Source: Thermotogae bacterium (GTDB taxonomy: Bacteria > Thermotogota > Thermotogae > Thermotogales > DSM-5069). Taken from it: a stretch of DNA of 13,803 nucleotides. The translations under genes and the position numbers were made by a program. Below are positions 1 through 6,645 of the stretch, in pieces. The stretch spans positions 1-13,803 of the forward strand of contig QNAO01000005.1 of the NCBI GenBank assembly GCA_003641785.1, read 5' to 3'. Positions within the stretch are counted from its first letter, which is position 1. Every line of letters starts with the position of its first letter. The notes under the pieces are model-generated. The model searched no databases, was not told the DNA's origin, and saw only the letters and a program-made list of their open reading frames with translations.

Positions 1-858
1 GTTTCCAAGGTTCTCCGGTCAAATTTAATAGATTATTTTGAAGCCAACAAATCCTCGCTGAAAGCCATCTTAGAGAAAGCCAGTCATGCGATGCGAGCGC
101 GCGAAGCGGCCAGAAGAGCCAGAGAGCTGGCTCGAAGGAAAAGTGCAATGGAAAGCGCTTCACTACCAGGCAAACTCGCCGATTGTGTAACGCATGAAGT
201 GGGAAAAGCAGAGCTATTTATAGTCGAAGGAGATTCAGCAGGCGGATCCGCGAAACAAGCCAGAGATAGGTATTCTCAGGCGATTTTGCCGCTTAGGGGT
301 AAAATTTTGAATGTGGAAAAGTCATCAATGGTGAAACTTTTAAAAAACGAACAGATAAGCGATATTATAGTAGCTGTTGGCACAGGCATTGGAGACAATT
401 TCGATATCTCGAAAATTCGATATGGCAAGATTATTATCATGACCGATGCGGATACTGATGGTGCCCACATAAGAACGTTGCTCCTTACGCTTTTTTACAG
501 GTACATGAAAGATCTTATAGTCAATGGAAAGATTTTCATAGCAGTGCCGCCTCTTTACAGAGTATCTTATTCAAAAAACGCTCGCTATGTCTACGATGAT
601 GTTGAGTTGAAAAAAGTTCTTGCAGAGATTGGAGATAGAAAAGTTGAAATTCAGAGATACAAGGGTTTGGGAGAAATGAATCCGGAGCAATTGTGGGAAA
701 CAACGATGAATCCCGAAACGAGGAAGCTCATCCGAGTCGATATAGAGGATGCCGAAGAAGCAGACACGTTGTTCAGCTTGCTTATGGGAGAAAGTGTGCC
801 TGAGCGACGGAGCTTTATCGAAAGGCACGCTCTCAAAGCTACAAATCTTGATGTTTAA
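1..858 (+). CDS. gyrB: DNA gyrase subunit B, C-terminal part (5' end outside window)
   Basis: GyrB is the ATPase subunit of DNA gyrase, which introduces negative supercoils with GyrA. The reading frame is open from base 1, so 285 residues are visible and the N-terminal GHKL ATPase and most of the transducer domain lie upstream. The TOPRIM domain is clear: EGDSAGG begins at visible residue 76 (base 226), with the catalytic glutamate, and the metal-binding DADTDGAH is at residues 149-156. Other GyrB signatures are [10 protein letters not shown] (97-106) and the C-terminal [18 protein letters not shown] (218-235). The short form without the large insertion found in E. coli GyrB fits most bacteria. 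ParE is the main alternative, but the C-terminal signature favours GyrB. The stop codon overlaps the start of the next gene by eight bases, linking it to the division genes downstream. Confidence 0.96.
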   Translation, partial: VSKVLRSNLIDYFEANKSSLKAILEKASHAMRAREAARRARELARRKSAMESASLPGKLADCVTHEVGKAELFIVEGDSAGGSAKQARDRYSQAILPLRGKILNVEKSSMVKLLKNEQISDIIVAVGTGIGDNFDISKIRYGKIIIMTDADTDGAHIRTLLLTLFYRYMKDLIVNGKIFIAVPPLYRVSYSKNARYVYDDVELKKVLAEIGDRKVEIQRYKGLGEMNPEQLWETTMNPETRKLIRVDIEDAEEADTLFSLLMGESVPERRSFIERHALKATNLDV

Positions 859-1366
859 TTCGCAGAGATTCTTGTTCGCCTTAACATTGATTTGTTTGAC
901 AGCTTTCGCAGCCTATCTGATCAAACTCAATGACTTTGGCACCACCAGTACTTTAAAGGTTAATTCCGCAGATAGGCTCGCTTTGGTAAACTACAAAGAA
1001 AGGTTGTGGTGGATTTCTACAAAAGGTGAACTGCTTTATTCGGCTAAACCCGAAAGTGTTTTGTCAATGGCTTTCGTGAGTGGCGTATCTGTAAACGATT
1101 TGAAAATAGATCCAGCCCAACTGAGACTTATTGAAAGCCTTCGAGAAGTCATTACAGATAACAAAATCGTGGAAGTTGATTTGCAGGAAAAGTGTGTCGT
1201 TACAGTGAAGGGAATAGTGATATACTTTGATAAATGGGAAGATATCATTGCAAATTTGTTATCACTTGATTCAGCAGTGAGCAGGATGGAACCACGATCA
1301 GAGTATTTCTTGACTGCAAATGGTGTTATTCTCAAACTCAGGGGTGGTCAAATTGGCACGGACTGA
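851..1366 (+). CDS. Small bitopic membrane protein, probable reduced FtsQ/DivIB
   Basis: A 171-residue protein with a very short cytoplasmic end, one transmembrane helix (about residues 7-25) and an extracytoplasmic domain. It sits directly before ftsA, the place ftsQ occupies in many division clusters. The text from about residue 40 resembles the end of an FtsQ POTRA domain and the following beta domain: [19 protein letters not shown], then KGELLYSA (58-65), a helix rich in leucine (89-101), [15 protein letters not shown] (117-126), a second helix (129-140), and [12 protein letters not shown] (152-163). Only about 15 residues separate the helix from this region, so a complete POTRA domain cannot be present. 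FtsQ links the early division ring to FtsL/FtsB and septal synthesis. The ATG at 851 was chosen because the membrane helix follows at once; it has no good ribosome binding site, so translation probably depends on coupling to gyrB. The assignment is inference from position and fold pattern. Confidence 0.6.
   Translation: MFNSQRFLFALTLICLTAFAAYLIKLNDFGTTSTLKVNSADRLALVNYKERLWWISTKGELLYSAKPESVLSMAFVSGVSVNDLKIDPAQLRLIESLREVITDNKIVEVDLQEKCVVTVKGIVIYFDKWEDIIANLLSLDSAVSRMEPRSEYFLTANGVILKLRGGQIGTD
1341..1349 (+). promoter_or_regulatory. Shine-Dalgarno site for ftsA
   Basis: The bases GGGGTGGTC (preceded by CA) resemble the anti-16S consensus and end three bases before the TTG at 1353, with the GGGGTGG core about five bases away. 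This site decides the TTG start over an in-frame ATG at 1320, which has no such site and would add 11 unconserved residues. Confidence 0.65.
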
Positions 1367-2624
1367 AACATATGCGGCAATTGACATCGGTTCTCATCTG
1401 ATCAAGGGGGTTGTTGTTTCGGAAAAATCTGATTCTTGGGAGTTGCTCGCATATTCAACGGTAAAAAGTCGAGGAATTGATTCAGGAGAAATTAAGGACG
1501 CGGTAGCTTTTAGAGATAGCATATCAAAGCTTCTGACAAATCTCGAGGAGCAACTTCCTGGTGTGACAAGAGCGAATTTTGTTGTCTCGACGAATTGCGG
1601 GGCATTTGGTTTGGAAAGCCTGACAGAAGAGATGGTTATATCAGAGACTGAGAAGAAGATCATCGGCCCAGAGGAAGTTGAAGAACTCAAGTCTCGCGCC
1701 CTCAAAAAGGAGGAGCATGAAGAAAACCTTAAATTAGTGATGCATGTTTATCCGAAAAAGTACCTTATCGACGACACAAAAGTTGTTTCTAACCCGATAG
1801 ACATGCCCGCGAATAAGCTGGCAGTGGAACTAACAGCAGTTGTGATTGACAAGAGTTTGAGCAACGTTTTTGATTATTCCCTTGATGACATTTTGCCAGT
1901 GGAACCAGAGGTTTCGATGTCATCGTTAGCTGCTTCAGAAGGGGTGCTGACCACTACCGAGAAAGACAGCGGTGTTTGCGTCTTAGATCTTGGTTATGGC
2001 TCTTCCACACTGATCGCGTACTTTACCGGCATTCCAATCAGATTGATAAAGATACCCCTTGGTACAAAGCACATAATAAAGGATATAGCAACAGTCCTAA
2101 GCACCTCTCTGGAAGAATCTGAGAGGCTTCTGAAAACCCATGGTAGCGCCATGTATCAAGATATTGGAGAAAGTCCTTTTGACGTTGAGTACAAAGGACT
2201 TGATGGCCGAACCTCTAAAACTGTAAAAATGGAGATTTTGGCGAGAATTGTTCATGCGCGTTTGCGAGAAATCTTTAACAAAGTTCGTAGAGCCTATAGA
2301 GAAGTGGAAGCTGAAGTTCCTGAGTTCAGAGAAATGGGAATTCCTGGTGGTCTTGTGATCACTGGTGGTGGTGCTAAGATTCCACGACTCATCGATCTAG
2401 CTCTGGACATTCTTAGAAAACCTGTGAGAATTGGAACGTTTGGCACTTCTTCAAATGAAACATTATTAGGTGCTGATGAAATAGTAGAAGACCCGGTTTT
2501 TTCAGCGGCCCTTGGAAGCATCTTTTGTGTGGAAAGTGTAGAGCAAGAGGAAGCACTCGCAGCAAGGAGAAAGACAGGAGGCTTTTTTAGTAAGCTTATT
2601 GAGGTTTTCAGGAATCTCTGGTAG
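1353..2624 (+). CDS. ftsA: Cell division protein FtsA
   Basis: FtsA is an actin-fold ATPase that tethers FtsZ to the inner face of the cytoplasmic membrane and recruits later divisome proteins. The protein has 423 residues from a TTG start, close to the usual length. The phosphate 1 loop AAIDIGS is at residues 8-14, phosphate 2 LDLGYGSST at 211-219 and the adenosine motif ITGGGAKIP at 336-344. The region of about residues 60-165 corresponds to the FtsA-specific 1C (SHS2-like) insertion. The last 14 residues, GFFSKLIEVFRNLW, form an amphipathic helix that serves as the membrane-targeting sequence. It overlaps the FtsQ-like gene by 14 bases and is 20 bases from ftsZ, so the three are likely made together. 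The overall text matches my memory of Thermotoga maritima FtsA closely. Confidence 0.96.
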   Translation: MARTETYAAIDIGSHLIKGVVVSEKSDSWELLAYSTVKSRGIDSGEIKDAVAFRDSISKLLTNLEEQLPGVTRANFVVSTNCGAFGLESLTEEMVISETEKKIIGPEEVEELKSRALKKEEHEENLKLVMHVYPKKYLIDDTKVVSNPIDMPANKLAVELTAVVIDKSLSNVFDYSLDDILPVEPEVSMSSLAASEGVLTTTEKDSGVCVLDLGYGSSTLIAYFTGIPIRLIKIPLGTKHIIKDIATVLSTSLEESERLLKTHGSAMYQDIGESPFDVEYKGLDGRTSKTVKMEILARIVHARLREIFNKVRRAYREVEAEVPEFREMGIPGGLVITGGGAKIPRLIDLALDILRKPVRIGTFGTSSNETLLGADEIVEDPVFSAALGSIFCVESVEQEEALAARRKTGGFFSKLIEVFRNLW

Positions 2625-2630
2625 TTTATT

Positions 2631-2642
2631 GGGAGGTTGATG
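2631..2642 (+). promoter_or_regulatory. Shine-Dalgarno site for ftsZ
   Basis: GGGAGGTTGATG is a strong match to the anti-16S tail and lies just before the ATG at 2645. It is among the best ribosome binding sites in the window, consistent with FtsZ being needed in larger amounts than FtsA. Confidence 0.75.
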
Positions 2643-2644
2643 AT

Positions 2645-3712
2645 ATGCCCTTTGAAATAGGAAGACCAGGTGAAGTCGCTAAGGATAGATACCAGGCAAA
2701 AAGAGTGCCAGTTATAAAGGTGATAGGAGTCGGCGGGGCTGGCAACAACGCCATTAATCGAATGGCAGACGCGGGTATTCATGGAGTAACATTTGTTGCA
2801 GTGAATACGGATGTTCAAGTGTTGGAAGTGAACAGAGCAGATTTGAAAATCCAAATTGGCAGTAAGATAACTAAAGGACTTGGAGCCGGTGGAAACCCGA
2901 AAATAGGTGAAGAAGCTGCCATGGAAGACAGGAGAAACATTCAAGAGATGCTTGAAGGCACAGATATGCTGTTTATTACAGCGGGTTTTGGTGGCGGTAC
3001 AGGCACGGGTGCAGCTCCCGTTATCGCCGAAATTGCCCGAGAACTGGGAATTCTCACTGTAGCTGTTATAACCACTCCTTTTTACTTCGAAGGGAATGCG
3101 AGATGGAAAGTCGCGATGGAAGGTCTCAAAAACCTTAGAGATAAAGTAGATACTCTTATAAAGATCTCCAACAACAAGCTCCTGGAAGAACTCTCATCAG
3201 ATGTCACGGTTGTTAACGCGTTCCTTAAAGCCGATGAAACGTTGCACCAGGGCATCAAAGGTATTTCGGAATTGATCACAAAGCGTGGCTACATCAATCT
3301 GGACTTTGCAGATATTGAGTCGGTCATGCGGAACGCAGGTGCAGCGATGCTTGGTATTGGCATAGGAAAAGGTGAAGACAGAGCTGTAACGAGCGCACGG
3401 AAAGCTATGGAAAGTAAGCTTATGGAACGCCCTGTGGAAAATGCCCGCGCTATAATACTCAACATATCCGCTCCCCCATCAGTTCAGTTGAAAGAGATGC
3501 GCAGGGCAGCGGCTATTATACGCCACAATTGCAGTGAGGATGCTGATGTCAAGTTTGGTTTGGTAATAGACGACGAGATCGCCGACGACGAGATCAAAGT
3601 GACAGTAATCGCAACAGGTTTTGACGAAGAAGACCGCTTTCTGTTCCCGGAAAACGATATTCCCGCGATATACAGGTTTGGCCTGGAGGATCTCGTTGAT
3701 GAATTCGAATAA
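2645..3712 (+). CDS. ftsZ: Cell division protein FtsZ
   Basis: FtsZ is the tubulin-like GTPase that polymerises into the cytokinetic Z ring. The protein has 355 residues. The nucleotide-binding start [13 protein letters not shown] is at residues 28-40, the tubulin signature GGGTGTG at 116-122 and the catalytic T7 loop NLDFAD at 218-223, so GTPase activity should be intact. The globular core ends near ATGF (323-326). The conserved C-terminal peptide that binds FtsA follows as [10 protein letters not shown] (338-347), leaving only about 11 residues between them. Most FtsZ proteins have a disordered linker of tens of residues at this point. The gene overlaps the following pilB-type gene by 14 bases, which couples their translation. 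Confidence 0.97.
   Translation: MPFEIGRPGEVAKDRYQAKRVPVIKVIGVGGAGNNAINRMADAGIHGVTFVAVNTDVQVLEVNRADLKIQIGSKITKGLGAGGNPKIGEEAAMEDRRNIQEMLEGTDMLFITAGFGGGTGTGAAPVIAEIARELGILTVAVITTPFYFEGNARWKVAMEGLKNLRDKVDTLIKISNNKLLEELSSDVTVVNAFLKADETLHQGIKGISELITKRGYINLDFADIESVMRNAGAAMLGIGIGKGEDRAVTSARKAMESKLMERPVENARAIILNISAPPSVQLKEMRRAAAIIRHNCSEDADVKFGLVIDDEIADDEIKVTVIATGFDEEDRFLFPENDIPAIYRFGLEDLVDEFE
3569..3595 (+). repeat. 12-bp direct repeat in the 3' part of ftsZ
   Basis: GACGACGAGATC occurs twice (3569-3580 and 3584-3595), separated by GCC. It encodes the doubled acidic text DDEI-A-DDEI at residues 309-316, in the last strands of the FtsZ core. As I remember it, T. maritima FtsZ has a similar doubled acidic motif, so the protein pattern may be old while the exact nucleotide identity is local. 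Confidence 0.8.
3685..3690 (+). promoter_or_regulatory. Shine-Dalgarno site for the pilB-type gene, inside ftsZ
   Basis: GGAGGA lies eight bases before the ATG at 3699 and within the last codons of ftsZ. It decides this start over an upstream in-frame ATG at 3621, which would add 26 residues read entirely from within ftsZ. Confidence 0.7.
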
Positions 3713-5393
3713 CTTTCGGCGATACAAGCGCCTTGGCGAAATTCTGCTTGAGAAGGGGATCATCACAAAGCAACAGTTAGCCTCAGCGCTTGAAATTCAA
3801 AAAGAAAGCAGAAAAGCACTCGGCGAGATTCTTGTAGACATGGGACTTGTAACATGGGAACAGATAACAGAAGCTGTTGGGGAGCAATACGGTATTCCTG
3901 TGTTGAAAGACCCTCCCAGTACTATACCCATCGAAATTCTCAAAGCGATTCCTAGAGCGTTAATCGATGAACTGCGAGCGATTCCTGTTGACAAAGTTAA
4001 CGATAAGATAGTTGTTGTCACGGACAGCGTTTACAATCTGTCGAGAATAGTTAGCGAAGTAAGATTTCTCACAGGTCAAGAGCCCATCATTTATCTGGCA
4101 AGTCCCGCTCTTTTTTCCATTCTCTACTCTCAACATGTAGAAGGGGCATCGATGGCTTTGGCGGATGAAATTCCACTACAACTTGAGCTACCAGAAGAAG
4201 AAGTAGAAGAAGAATTAGTGATGGAAGCTGAAGCGCCGGTTGTGAAAATGGTGAATGCCATAATTCAAAAGGCGGTTACCATGGATGCCAGCGATATACA
4301 CATAGAGCCCTTCAGAAATTATGTGCGCATTCGGTACAGAGTTGATGGACTTCTGAGACGAATTATGGATTACCCAAAGGTGCAACACGCACCGGTTGTG
4401 ACGCGGATAAAAATCATATCTGGCCTTGATATTTCTGAAAAGCGCCTTCCCCAAGATGGAAAATTTTACATGAATATACAGGGAGAACAGTACGATTTCC
4501 GTGTGTCAACAATGCCGTCAGTGCACGGTGAAAAGATTGTGATGAGGATTTTAAAGGTTTCAGGAGCATATAAACAACTTGAAGAATTGGGGTTCAGTGA
4601 CTACAATTACAATCAAATTTCCAGACTTTTGAAAAGGCCCAATGGCATCATTCTTGTCACGGGACCGACCGGAAGTGGGAAATCGACAACTCTTGTGGCA
4701 ATCCTGAATAAACTTAAAGATATTACAACTAATATAATTACAGCAGAGGATCCCGTTGAGTATACAATTGACGGCGTCACTCAATGTCAGGTGAATCCAG
4801 AAATAGGTTTAACCTTCGCGCGATATTTGCGTTCTTTCTTGAGGCAGGATCCCGATATCATCATGATAGGAGAAATGCGCGACAAGGAAACGGCAAATCT
4901 CGCCATAGAAGCTTCTTTAACGGGCCACTTGGTTCTGAGCACACTTCACACGAACAGCAGTGCAGCGGCTATCGATAGAATGGTGAATATGGGCATAGAT
5001 CGTCACATGATAACTTCTTCCCTTATAGGTGTCATAAGTCAAAGACTCGTTAGAAAGCTGTGTGAGTCGTGCAGAGTGAAAGCTGAATTACGAGAAGAGT
5101 TTCACGGATTATGGAAAGAGGTCTTTCCGGATATTGATCCGGTGGAGTACTCTGCTGGCGAAGGTTGCATAGAGTGCGGCGGAACAAGTTACAAGGGCCG
5201 TGTTGCAATTGGTGAAGTTTTGATAGTAAACGATGATATAAAGGATATCGTTATATCCGGAGCAGGAGAACGTCAAATCTACGACCTGGCGCTTCAAAAG
5301 GGAATGAGACCAATGTTCATAGATGGTTTTGAGAAAGTTCTCAGAGGTGTGACGTCTTTTGACGAAATTCTCAGGGTGACAACTGCTCCATGA
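3699..5393 (+). CDS. GspE/PilB-type secretion and pilus assembly ATPase
   Basis: A cytoplasmic hexameric ATPase of the type II secretion / type IV pilus extension family, which powers assembly of pilin-like filaments through a membrane platform. The protein has 564 residues. The N-terminal part (about 8-145) is an MshEN/T2SSE_N domain beginning LGEILLEKGIITKQQL. A short acidic linker (about 163-178) follows. The ATPase core starts at VKMVNAIIQKA (about 182) and has DASDIHIEP (196-204), Walker A GPTGSGKST (322-330), Walker B PDIIMIGEMRD (385-395) and STLHTNSSAAAIDRM (414-428). Four cysteines at 455, 458, 490 and 493 form the zinc site typical of PilB/GspE rather than PilT. No pilin, platform protein or prepilin peptidase is nearby, so the machine it serves is unknown. 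PilB and GspE cannot be separated from this sequence alone. Confidence 0.93.
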   Translation: MNSNNFRRYKRLGEILLEKGIITKQQLASALEIQKESRKALGEILVDMGLVTWEQITEAVGEQYGIPVLKDPPSTIPIEILKAIPRALIDELRAIPVDKVNDKIVVVTDSVYNLSRIVSEVRFLTGQEPIIYLASPALFSILYSQHVEGASMALADEIPLQLELPEEEVEEELVMEAEAPVVKMVNAIIQKAVTMDASDIHIEPFRNYVRIRYRVDGLLRRIMDYPKVQHAPVVTRIKIISGLDISEKRLPQDGKFYMNIQGEQYDFRVSTMPSVHGEKIVMRILKVSGAYKQLEELGFSDYNYNQISRLLKRPNGIILVTGPTGSGKSTTLVAILNKLKDITTNIITAEDPVEYTIDGVTQCQVNPEIGLTFARYLRSFLRQDPDIIMIGEMRDKETANLAIEASLTGHLVLSTLHTNSSAAAIDRMVNMGIDRHMITSSLIGVISQRLVRKLCESCRVKAELREEFHGLWKEVFPDIDPVEYSAGEGCIECGGTSYKGRVAIGEVLIVNDDIKDIVISGAGERQIYDLALQKGMRPMFIDGFEKVLRGVTSFDEILRVTTAP

Positions 5394-6595
5394 AATACTT
5401 TTCAAAAGATCCAGAAGAATGGAAAAAACAAGAGCAGGAGTTTTTAAAAAAAGAAAAGGAAAAGACCCGAAAATCAAGAAGGAGAGGCATAATGTTGCTT
5501 CTTGTTAATATTGCGATCGTTGCGATCGTGTTTCTTGGTTTGAAAATGTACTACTCACAATTCCCATCCTATGGTAGCTCATCAAGATATCAAATCTTAA
5601 TCAAGACACCAGACGCTTATGTTTCAGGCACACCGCTGGACGTTCAAGTAAGGCTTTACAACAACAATCATCAAGAGACTACAATGAAGATATCCAACTT
5701 TTCCATAATCATATTTTCTCCTGAAGGCAAGGACATTTACAGATTTTCACAAGATGAACCTATCGAAGCCGAGTTTGACGCTTTTTCAAGTCGATTGCTT
5801 TTTCGTTTACTCAACGAGGTAGAACTCTCGTCATTGGTGGCAGGAACGTATAAAGTTGCCGTGTCGCTTGTGGCAGATGGACAAGATATACACAGCGAAA
5901 AGACGTTCACTGTCTTGGAGTGCTATGATATTGCGCTTGATGGTCTTCTTGAATTCTATGAACCTGGCGAGACAATGCACATAGAACTTCGTATTGTCAA
6001 CAACACAGCGTCTGTCAAAGATTTGAGGATTACAGGATTCAAATTTTCTGTGAAACACGATGATGAAATCCTTTGGCAAGATGAGGGTGTTTTCAATTCC
6101 GTGTGGGAAAAGGTTGGGGTAGGCGATTCAGTCCATCTTCAAAAAGACATTGAACTGAAGCTGAACACTCCTGGCGCTTGGGCTTTAAACGTGGCAGTCA
6201 CAGTAAACGGAGTTGATGTCTCAAAAAGTGTTCCTGTTGTCTGCATATCTGAACCCACAACAGACTTAAAGGATGTAGAGGTTTATACGGATATTCCAAA
6301 TCAGTTCTTCGTAGGAGACGATATCGAATTTTCTGTATACCTTCAAAACGCTTCGAACAGGGACATTTATCTTAAAATTGAACAGATGACTATTTCGATT
6401 TTGCCAACTCCGTTCTCTTCAGAAAGGCGGGGGTTCAGAATATGGCTTCAGCCATTTTCCCGTGTAGAGGTGTTCAGATTTCACCCGTGGAACAAGCAGG
6501 TGATCAGCAAGGCTGGTTCTTACAAGATGAATGTTTTTGTCAAAACTATTTCTGATGAAAAACTCTTTGAAACCAATATTCAAGTGCTTCAGTGA
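5390..6595 (+). CDS. Single-pass membrane protein with three Ig-like (BsuPI-like) repeats, function unknown
   Basis: A 401-residue protein I do not recognise as a named family. Residues 1-33 are highly charged and cytoplasmic, with many lysines and arginines just before a transmembrane helix at about 34-52. The remainder is outside the membrane and divides into three similar units of about 105-110 residues: roughly 67-177, 178-288 and 293-401. Each carries an early strand of the form G-polar-hydrophobic ending in paired asparagines or NAS (SGTPLDVQVRLYNNN, PGETMHIELRIVNN, VGDDIEFSVYLQNAS). Each then ends with a G-x-Y/W-hydrophobic strand (AGTYKVAVSL, PGAWALNVAV, AGSYKMNVFV). This pattern suits beta-sandwich domains of the BsuPI/Ig kind. 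ATG overlaps the TGA of the ATPase gene, and AGGGTGA lies ten bases upstream. A role in an envelope complex with the ATPase is only inference. Confidence 0.85.
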   Translation: MKYFSKDPEEWKKQEQEFLKKEKEKTRKSRRRGIMLLLVNIAIVAIVFLGLKMYYSQFPSYGSSSRYQILIKTPDAYVSGTPLDVQVRLYNNNHQETTMKISNFSIIIFSPEGKDIYRFSQDEPIEAEFDAFSSRLLFRLLNEVELSSLVAGTYKVAVSLVADGQDIHSEKTFTVLECYDIALDGLLEFYEPGETMHIELRIVNNTASVKDLRITGFKFSVKHDDEILWQDEGVFNSVWEKVGVGDSVHLQKDIELKLNTPGAWALNVAVTVNGVDVSKSVPVVCISEPTTDLKDVEVYTDIPNQFFVGDDIEFSVYLQNASNRDIYLKIEQMTISILPTPFSSERRGFRIWLQPFSRVEVFRFHPWNKQVISKAGSYKMNVFVKTISDEKLFETNIQVLQ

Positions 6596-6645
6596 TGTTT
6601 ATAATAACTCTTGAAAGTACCAGTTAAAACAGCAGATTTGTGGCA

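Noticed and set aside
1320-1352. ATG at 1320 as the ftsA start
   Set aside because: It would add residues that do not fit the family and has no ribosome binding site, whereas the TTG at 1353 has one at good spacing.
2294-2944. A 216-codon minus-strand open frame across the ftsA-ftsZ junction
   Set aside because: It lies opposite two strongly conserved genes, has no domain pattern or good ribosome binding site, and is explained as a shadow of their codons.
4170-4240. Glutamate-rich low-complexity run in the pilB-type gene as a repeat element
   Set aside because: It is a linker between the N-terminal domain and the ATPase core, with no repeated DNA unit beyond GAA codons.
6596-6645. A possible promoter (TTGAAA at 6611) before mutS2
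   Set aside because: No convincing -10 element occurs at the right spacing. The gap is short and the genes around it look co-transcribed.
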